A stretch of 64,000 nt of DNA from Cardinalis cardinalis (lineage: Eukaryota > Chordata > Aves > Passeriformes > Cardinalidae): contig JACDOX010000038.1 in assembly GCA_014549065.1 (NCBI GenBank), positions 5,156,547 to 5,220,546 of the forward strand, written 5' to 3'. The notes under the pieces are model-generated. The model worked only from the letters and a program-made list of their open reading frames with translations, made no database searches and was not told the origin of the DNA. This document shows positions 57,701 to 64,000 of this stretch, in pieces. Position numbers and translations under genes: made by a program. Numbering within the stretch: position 1 is the first letter of the stretch; every line of letters begins with the position of its first letter.

Positions 57701-60700
57701 AAGAGGAGGCTTTGCACTGTAATACAAGCCAGCTAAGATCCCTCTGTGGGGAGCCCTGTGGGCAGCTGGGATTTATGTGCAGCAGTAGCAGTCAATACAT
57801 GGAGCTGCCTGAGCTCCAGCTCAAAGCAAGGGAAGCACATCCATGCTACAGGTACAGAGAGCAAGCTCTGCCTTTTCATGGCACTAAATTGATTGGAGAG
57901 CACTGCTAAGGAAGGGAATGAAGTGTGTCTCTTCCAAACCTGTCCATTAAATACAGAAAGAGCCAACTACAGAAAGAAATGCCTTATGCTGACAGGCAGT
58001 GCTTTGTGTGCACAGCCCATGTCAGTGAAATGCTTGTTGCTGTATCTGCTGAGGCACATTTGTAATCAATAGAACTCAGCAGTGCTTGAACAGAGACGAA
58101 GCCTGTGCTTGTGAAACCACTGCTCTGGTTTATCAAATACATAGGTACTAATTTGGACAGGGCATGCATGGTGTTCCTCTTACAAGTTCCATTCAAATTC
58201 AGCGTGGGGACTGTACCTGAAAGATGGGGTACTTCACATAGTTGATCTCAATACAAGTACTATCAGATGAGGGCTTGCTAGACAGCAATGCTTTAAACCT
58301 AAATAAAAAGGAGCNAAACTGAAATACCCGCCCAATTATCTCTGTGGAAAAATGCAGTAAAAGCAGTACAGAAGTGCAATGGAATGACAGCATCAATTCT
58401 TGCAAAAACAGTATACTGAAATGAACGTATTTGTCACCAAAAAGCATCCAGATTTAGACACTAACATTAAGTTCAAACCAAAAGGAAGAAGCTTCTCTCT
58501 GTAAGATTTCAATTAAAAATTTCTGAAAAATACATATAATATAAAATAGAGTAAAATGTACATCTGAAACTCAGATTCTGTAATGACACATATTACAGAA
58601 CCAATTTTTTTTTTCTTGAAGGCAACATGATCTTATATGAAGATCTGCAACATTTAAAACCTGAACGTTTTCCTTTTTCGAGGGTGACATATTTTGGCTT
58701 ATGTCCATTACGCTGGTTTAAAAAATCTTTTGAAACAAAACAAAAAAAGACACTGAGACTTTTAATGCTCCTATGCATACTCAGTATAATTGTGTGAGAA
58801 GAGGCATGAGAGAAACTGGATAGGTTACTGTTCTCTGATTATCATAACCTGAAATTCAGACACAAGTTTCAGGACAAAAAGNTCACATATTTTTAGTTAA
58901 TTATTGCAGACTTATCTGAGATATATACATATGTAACAATCTACTTCTCAAACCCAGGTATTCCCATTGATCAGAAGGTGAAAATGGGAAATGTGCTGCC
59001 AGAAACACCTGCTCTTGTACTTCTCTCTTTGTTAACTCATCTGACCTTCCAGCAGTAGTTCAGAGCTCAGCTTATCTATCAAGACCAGCATTTGCTGGAT
59101 GGTAACCTTTCCCTCATAATGACTGCATCTTGTTAATTAAAATACAGATAACAATTTACTTGCTTTCACTAGTGTCAAACTCTATTATGAACACAATTTA
59201 GTAGGCTTAAAGCTGGAGTTTGGAACGTATTTGTACATTACCAAGAAGCTCTAAACACCAATAGCCATTTCTTAGTTGAAGGCACGGCCAGTTACTGCAG
59301 TTACTTCATTCAAATCTCTTTACTCTGTAATGTGGGTTGGCAGCACAACTAGCATCAATTCTCACATTGCTTAAATCATCCAAACTCAGAGCTCTTCCTT
59401 CCCGCATCTCAAAATTAGCTGTTTTGGAGGGCCAGCAAGATTTGTTTAAAAGCACACCTTGAATTATACAGCTGCACACAAATAATGTTCGTGAGCAACT
59501 CTTGGGTTGGGTTAAGCTGGGAAACTCACATTCAGCCTTCTGAGCACAGGAAACCAACTATAAATAGTGCCTTTGGATACATTATGATATGTTTCACAGC
59601 TATTTAATTTCATTTAAAAGTTGTCGAATGCTGTCAAGAATTGTGTGATAGTAGCTTGTTTTTCCTGGAGACTGCTGAAACTGATGCAAGGCAGGATTTA
59701 ACCACTCACAAGAATTTACCACTCATTCAATTATTAATAATCAAAGTATCATGCCTCCTGTATGGTCGAGAACTGAGTGCAGCAATGAGCACCATGTCAA
59801 TGTGCCTCAGTGCAACAAAGTCAGATACATGGCCAGTAGCATGGATCATTCACTGGATGAAAATCTATTGACAGAAGCACTTATTAAATATCTGGCAGAT
59901 CAACCAGAAACAAGATGTGGGGATGTTCTGATTAAGAAAACTTTGAAGACTGGGCCACTAGCCTTTAAAGAACTGGGACAGCAAAACAAACAAACATACC
60001 CCACAAACCCACAAATCAAATTCTATTTTTGTTAAAAACCAGAGATGTGTCTCTATTTTACCTTGGTGATGCAGTAAATAGCAACACTCGATGTGCATAA
60101 AATGGTCTTCCTTCCACCAGAAATGTGACATCTGACATCTCTTTATTGTTAAGAAAATGTGGATCTAGAATCACAAAAAGAAGGAAACAAAAAAGTCAAT
60201 AACTTTAATTTGGAAGAGGTCTGGAACATACTGAATATTTCCCTGTTTTGACAAAAGAAAGCAATAGAACAGAAGGATATTGTTTTTAGTGAGTAAAGCC
60301 CATAAAGCTATTTTGGACAGCCTGAGACAACCACACTGAGTTCAGACAAAGGGAATTCAAAGCTCTGAAGTCCGCGACGACCTTTGCTGAAACAACAGCC
60401 AGCTGTCCCTGCCGTGTGACACTGGCACAGCCTCCAGCTCTGCTACCCAGGGCAAACTGCAGCCCAGCAGATGCTGGGGGGCCCTCTGCTCATTTATACT
60501 CTATTAGGCCACTCCTTGTGTGAGGAAGTCTTTGTCAAGGGAAAGAGGGTCCTGGAAAATTGATTGGCTCTTCTCACAGTCCCATGAAAACACCCTGGGC
60601 TCTGCTGACCAAGCTGGGAGGGCTGTGCTGGTGCAGCATCACCTGCAGCCAGCCAGGGTGGTTTGAGATCCAGACAGACACCTTGCTCCAGGGCCAAGGC

Positions 60701-61066
60701 TTGGATCCCAGCCTAATCAGCAACACAGACAAATCTCTGCAGATTTACAGCCCCACTCCAGCGCACCTGATGACTCTCCTGATGTCAGGGGGAGTTTTAG
60801 GCCACATTAAGTTTGGGGCCCTTCCTTCCTCTATTTCTGTCTTTCAAATTTTCTGACTTTGAGATTTTTCTGACTTGTGCCCTGCTCAGGCACCTGGCCA
60901 GCAACAGCCTTCCCACAGCTCTCCCTGGAGAGCCGACGAGGATCTTGCAGTGACACTTACCCAGGCGGGAGGTCTGCTTGCGCTTAATCTCCACGAGCTT
61001 TGGAATTGGGTAGGGTCCATAGCAATGAGTAAAAATGACAGAGAGCTGCTGGCTGATCACCTCATT
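51539..61066 (-). CDS. ABTB3: ABTB3 (BTBD11), ankyrin and BTB domain protein 3: last six coding exons
   Basis: Minus-strand exons: 60961-61066, 60062-60164, 58217-58298, 57206-57274, 54154-54267, 51539-51748, giving 227 C-terminal residues. All junctions are GT-AG and in phase. The visible protein starts NEVISQQLSVIFTHCYGPYP, continues into a BTB domain (SDVTFLVEGRPFYAHRVLLF onward) and a helical region after it, and ends SSSKGSIV. The full protein also has ankyrin repeats, encoded to the right of the window. ABTB3 is known as a neuronal protein enriched in inhibitory interneurons that binds PSD-95 through its C-terminal PDZ ligand. ABTB1 and ABTB2 share the layout, but the GPYPIPKLVEIKRKQTSRL stretch and the C-terminus fit ABTB3. 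Same strand as PWP1, as in human. Confidence 0.95.
52220..52383 (+). mobile_element. CR1 LINE 3' end
   Basis: Ends TTGGACCAGATGATCCTTGA, then ACTTTCCAAGCTGG and TTCTATGATA, the standard CR1 3' tail with its ATTCTATG-type terminal repeat. Plus orientation, in an ABTB3 intron. The left boundary is approximate. Confidence 0.9.
52472..52570 (-). mobile_element. CR1 LINE 3' end, inverted
   Basis: Starts AGAATCACAGAATATACTGA then GTTGGAAGGGACCCACAAGG, the reverse complement of a CR1 3' tail of a kind common in songbirds. The right edge is approximate. Confidence 0.9.
52680..52765 (+). mobile_element. CR1 LINE 3' end
   Basis: TAACTAGATAATCTTTAAGG followed by GTCCCTTCCAACCCAACTA is a CR1 tail in plus orientation, about 110 bases from the inverted copy, making a tail-out pair. 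Confidence 0.85.
54154..54267 (-). CDS. ABTB3: ABTB3 coding exon: end of BTB domain
   Basis: Acceptor TAG at 54270-54268 behind an unbroken T tract, donor GTAAAA at 54153. Encodes [20 protein letters not shown] and CAKSINTENCVDIYNHAK. In phase at both ends (114 bases). Confidence 0.95.
54268..57205 (-). other. ABTB3: ABTB3 intron
   Basis: About 2.9 kb with one CR1 fragment (56160-56440). Nothing else recognised. Confidence 0.6.
56160..56440 (+). mobile_element. CR1 LINE 3' fragment
   Basis: Reads GGAACAGGTTCTCCCCTGAA, GGTGGTCAGTCATTGAACAG, GTTCCCCAGGGAAGTG, GTTGGACTTGATGGTCCTTA and ends in TCTTCCAACTTGAG-ATATTCTGTGAT, colinear with avian CR1. Better preserved than the other copies. Confidence 0.93.
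57206..57274 (-). CDS. ABTB3: ABTB3 coding exon: BTB domain
   Basis: Acceptor CAG at 57277-57275, donor GTAAGA at 57205. Encodes LVMQYLYYGGAESLLIKNNE and IME. YLYYG is the BTB core helix signature. 69 bases, in phase at both ends, so it could be skipped without a frameshift, though that would remove core residues. Confidence 0.95.
58217..58298 (-). CDS. ABTB3: ABTB3 coding exon: BTB domain
   Basis: Acceptor TAG at 58301-58299, donor GTACAG at 58216. Encodes FKALLSSKPSSDSTCIEINY and VKYPIFQ. F-K-A-L-L is the conserved helix after the histidine strand. Confidence 0.95.
58299..60061 (-). other. ABTB3: ABTB3 intron, no further feature seen
   Basis: About 1.8 kb. No exon or transposon fragment recognised. 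The introns 57275-58216 and 60165-60960 are also empty. Confidence 0.6.
60062..60164 (-). CDS. ABTB3: ABTB3 coding exon: start of BTB domain
   Basis: Acceptor TAG at 60167-60165, donor GTAAAA at 60061. Encodes PHFLNNKEMSDVTFLVEGRP and FYAHRVLLFTASP. The S-D-V-x-F and F-x-A-H-x-x-L-x-x-x-S patterns define the BTB fold. Confidence 0.96.
60961..61066 (-). CDS. ABTB3: ABTB3 coding exon (first visible): pre-BTB region
   Basis: Acceptor TAG at 61069-61067 after a T-rich tract, donor GTAAGT at 60960. Encodes NEVISQQLSVIFTHCYGPYP and IPKLVEIKRKQTSRL plus the first base of an Asp codon. The frame begins on a codon boundary. Confidence 0.93.
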
Positions 61067-64000
61067 CTACACAAAAGAAAACAAATACACAAAACATAAG
61101 ATCCGTATGCAAAGNACATGTTACGTTGTTCTCAATAGCTGCCTGTTTTAAGGTGAAAAGTGTCACTGCTGAAGCTTTATTAAAATAAGAGCTTACAATT
61201 ATTACCATTTGTTAGAAACTGTAGTTCTCATTTACTTGATTGCTATGTCTCCTGTACAAATAATTTTAAATGAAGAAGTCTTCTCCTAGGATGACAAGTC
61301 TTCTTTGCCTACAAAATGCCATAGCCCAGTCCCCTCTGCAAAAACAGAGTTCCTTTACAACAGTGAGTTCATTTTATTTGCAGACTTACTGTACTGGAAA
61401 ATGATTTTTTTTTGCTCTTTAGAAAATGGTCACTGGTCACATCTTAGAAAACCCGAGCTACCGACAGATGCAGCTGCACAGCCTGCATACATTTTGAAGT
61501 GCAGCAGTCTCACACACAGACCCTTCCTCTACAGAGTGACTGAGGCATCAGAGCCAGCCACTGACTTAATCCCAAATGTTTCTATATGGGCTCTTACACC
61601 TCTGGCACCAGTGTTGCTTCCACTGTGCTGTGGAAGCCAGACCCTCGTAGAACCAGGTCTGGTCCCTGGCCTTTACCCTTTTCTGCCCCAACTTTGGGGG
61701 CAAGGCACCCATAGGATGCTTTCCTAAGCACCTTGAATATTTGTATGCCTAAGATGCAAGGGTAGTGAAATGTATTTAATGCTTAACTACCTAAGTCCCA
61801 GATGAAAGCGGGATTTAAAAGCTTTGATAAATTTTATCCCACACTTTGCTGATAACTGGAGCAAGTCTAGACAAGTTCAGGAGTGCCACACTGCTAATTC
61901 ATGGTGACATCTTTTAACTACCCTGTTGGCTGGTGAGTCTCTCCACACCACGAAACTGTGAAATGGCAAGACACTTAGACATAAGAGGGTCAAAGGCCAC
62001 GGAAATAAGCAGGTGAGGGGCAAAAAAAAAAAATCATAGTATAAAAATTTGAGGAATATAGTTGTTATATTAAAGATATCTCCAGGCTTTAGAAGCAGAA
62101 ATGGAAGCTTTCCTTGCTCTGAGCACATTTCAGAAATCCTCCTTAAATCCCACGAGTGACAAGGAGGAGTGGCAGAGATGCTGTAATGACTCTCTAACTG
62201 AATCTAATCAAACAGGGTGGGAAGGGGTAGAGCTGTTCCCTTACAGGCACATGCTGATGTCAAAGGAAATTACACGCACTCGCCGCACGCAGGAGTTGGC
62301 TTCTATTACTACATCAGATGTAGCACTGAAAGAAACTCTAAGATAAGAGAAACTCTCATACTGAGAGACACCATTTAGCAGGCACAGGGCCCAGCCCTCA
62401 GAGAGGGGCTCACTGCTGTGGCTCCAAGACAAGAAGGGCGTCTCACCCCAGGANCATCTCACTGTTCTGCATCCTCCTGTTGGAGCTCTGCAAAGCGCCT
62501 CACAAAGGGAGTGAATCACAGGCTAAAGAGAAAAGGAAGATTTAAGGCCAGATTTCAAGAAGGAAGTGACTCAGCTGCTGGGAGGGTTGGGAGGGGAAGC
62601 TTTAGACAGACAGGGCAGAAAGAGCAATTTCTTCTCTGCTCGGAAGGGCTGTGCCAAAGTGCCAGGGCTGACTGAGTCAGGCAGGGAGGAGCGTGTCCGG
62701 AGGGATGCTGATTACCAGCAGGGCAGCTCCCAGCTGGATCTGGCAGATGCTACAAGTCAGAAAATACAACAGAAGATGGGGACAATTCCATGGTTAGAGT
62801 GGAGGGAAGCTTCTGGAGAGGAGAAACAATGCTCACCTTTACCTGCAANGAATAAAAGCAAAGTGCACTGAAGAGGAGAGCTGCTGGCAGCCCCCTCCCC
62901 TATCTGCTGGGGTGCACAGGTCCTGTCTGTGTCACTGAGGTTTTCATGGGTTCCATGAACTCACCACTCCCAGCCAGAGATGTGCCCATGCAATAACTTC
63001 TTAAAAACACACACATGCATCAATAAAGACAATTAATCTCCTCCTTCCAGGGTGTCTGTGGGAATGTGTTGATGGAAAATCTGGGTATTGGCTTTGCAGT
63101 GCCTCATTAGGAACTGGAGGTCCAACTCACCAGACCAAACCACAGCACCACAGACCAGGATATCCAGCTGCACTGAGACCAGGGAAGGATAGGCCAAACT
63201 CAGCCACCCAAGTGGGAGAAGGGGAAGTCCAACTAGTAAGTCCAACCAACATAAAGAACCAGTCATGCCTGCAGACAATCCCACGGGAGCCTGCCTACGT
63301 GGGCAAGGGGCTGGCAGCTCCCTGGGTCACCAGCTCCGTGGTGTGCAGATACAAGCCCATTACAAAACCACTTTGCCCACAAGCCCATGAAAACAATGGT
63401 GCAAACTAAGCTCTAATTAGCTCAAAACGTGATATATCCACGAGAGATGCTTAAAAACCCCAAGACATGGAACAGAGATGGGACAAAGAGAAAGGAGACC
63501 TTAGGATGGACACATCAAAGAAAGAGGGCCGTCAGACAAGACAGGGGCTTCAGACTTCCCATGCAGAACACTGACCTCATTTGGCACAGAGGAGGCTGGA
63601 GACCTTTGGTTTCTACTGATAACATTAAATACTTACATCTCATGCCATCCATAGGCCAAAAAATGTGCTCAGCAAGAGCTGAAGCATGCGCTTAATTAGA
63701 GTCATTGCTAACACACAGCAGCAAGGGAGGGGATTGGTAAATTATTACAGCACACCAAGTTTTCTCCCCACACCCCCAACATGTAGCCAACCTCACAGGA
63801 TTGTGGCACAGGATCTGCTCCCCACAGTGCCTCTGCTGACTTTTACCAATAAACCAGGCAGAAATAGGAGAGGGAAAAGGAATACTTCATCTGTAGCTGG
63901 ATGGCTGGGGAAAAATTGGCTTTTTTGAGCCAAATCCTGCTCTCGGAGGACTTGGGCTGCCTGTGAAGTGTCTGGGAACCACTGAGAAGTCCATGACCTG
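61067..64000 (-). other. ABTB3: ABTB3 intron running off the right edge
   Basis: At least 2.9 kb upstream of the first visible exon. I looked for an ankyrin-encoding or linker exon on the minus strand and saw none. Open frames such as 61305-61727 (+) match nothing recognised. Confidence 0.55.

Noticed and set aside
61305..61727. 140-codon open frame on the + strand
   Set aside because: Lies in an ABTB3 intron on the opposite strand, begins and ends without splice or promoter context, and matches no protein I recognise.

Overview
This is vertebrate nuclear DNA: split genes with GT-AG introns, one CpG-island promoter, and LINE fragments of the CR1 family, which is typical of birds and reptiles. 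The compact introns and the CR1 tail variants fit a bird, possibly a passerine; the species cannot be fixed by reading alone. There are two assembly gaps (22476-22520 and 33383-33516) and many isolated N calls.

Layout: the three recognised genes are in the order found on human 12q23.3, read in the opposite direction. (1) About 1-14.9 kb, + strand: PRDM4, a PR-domain/zinc-finger transcriptional regulator. Ten coding exons give 796 residues from the ATG at 454 to the stop at 14116-14118; the 5' exon or exons lie to the left of the window. (2) About 16.6-33.2 kb, - strand: PWP1, a WD-repeat chromatin and ribosome-biogenesis factor. It is complete, with fifteen coding exons and 494 residues. Its 3' end converges on PRDM4. 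Its promoter is a GC-rich, TATA-less island at about 32.7-33.6 kb with a perfect CRE and a CACGTG E-box just upstream of the ATG, flanked by a 21-bp G-rich minisatellite that runs into an assembly gap. (3) About 49.5-64 kb, - strand: the last six coding exons of ABTB3 (BTBD11), covering the BTB domain, the region after it and the C-terminal PDZ ligand. Its upstream exons lie beyond the right edge.

The interval between PWP1 and ABTB3 (33.6-49.5 kb) holds no recognisable coding gene. It contains simple repeats, a small 28-bp duplication, a plausible minus-strand polyadenylation site near 39.17 kb, and a cluster of short perfect inverted repeats at 42017-42144. That cluster is the most unusual structure seen. 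CR1 fragments sit in a PWP1 intron (19.6 kb) and in ABTB3 introns (52.2-52.8 kb and 56.2-56.4 kb).

The genes do not form an operon-like unit; each has its own function and the neighbourhood is conserved synteny. I found no new gene system. The findings are candidate regulatory elements, possible neuronal 3'UTR lengthening of ABTB3, repeat structures, and a codon-position pattern in the N calls suggesting that they mark polymorphic sites.
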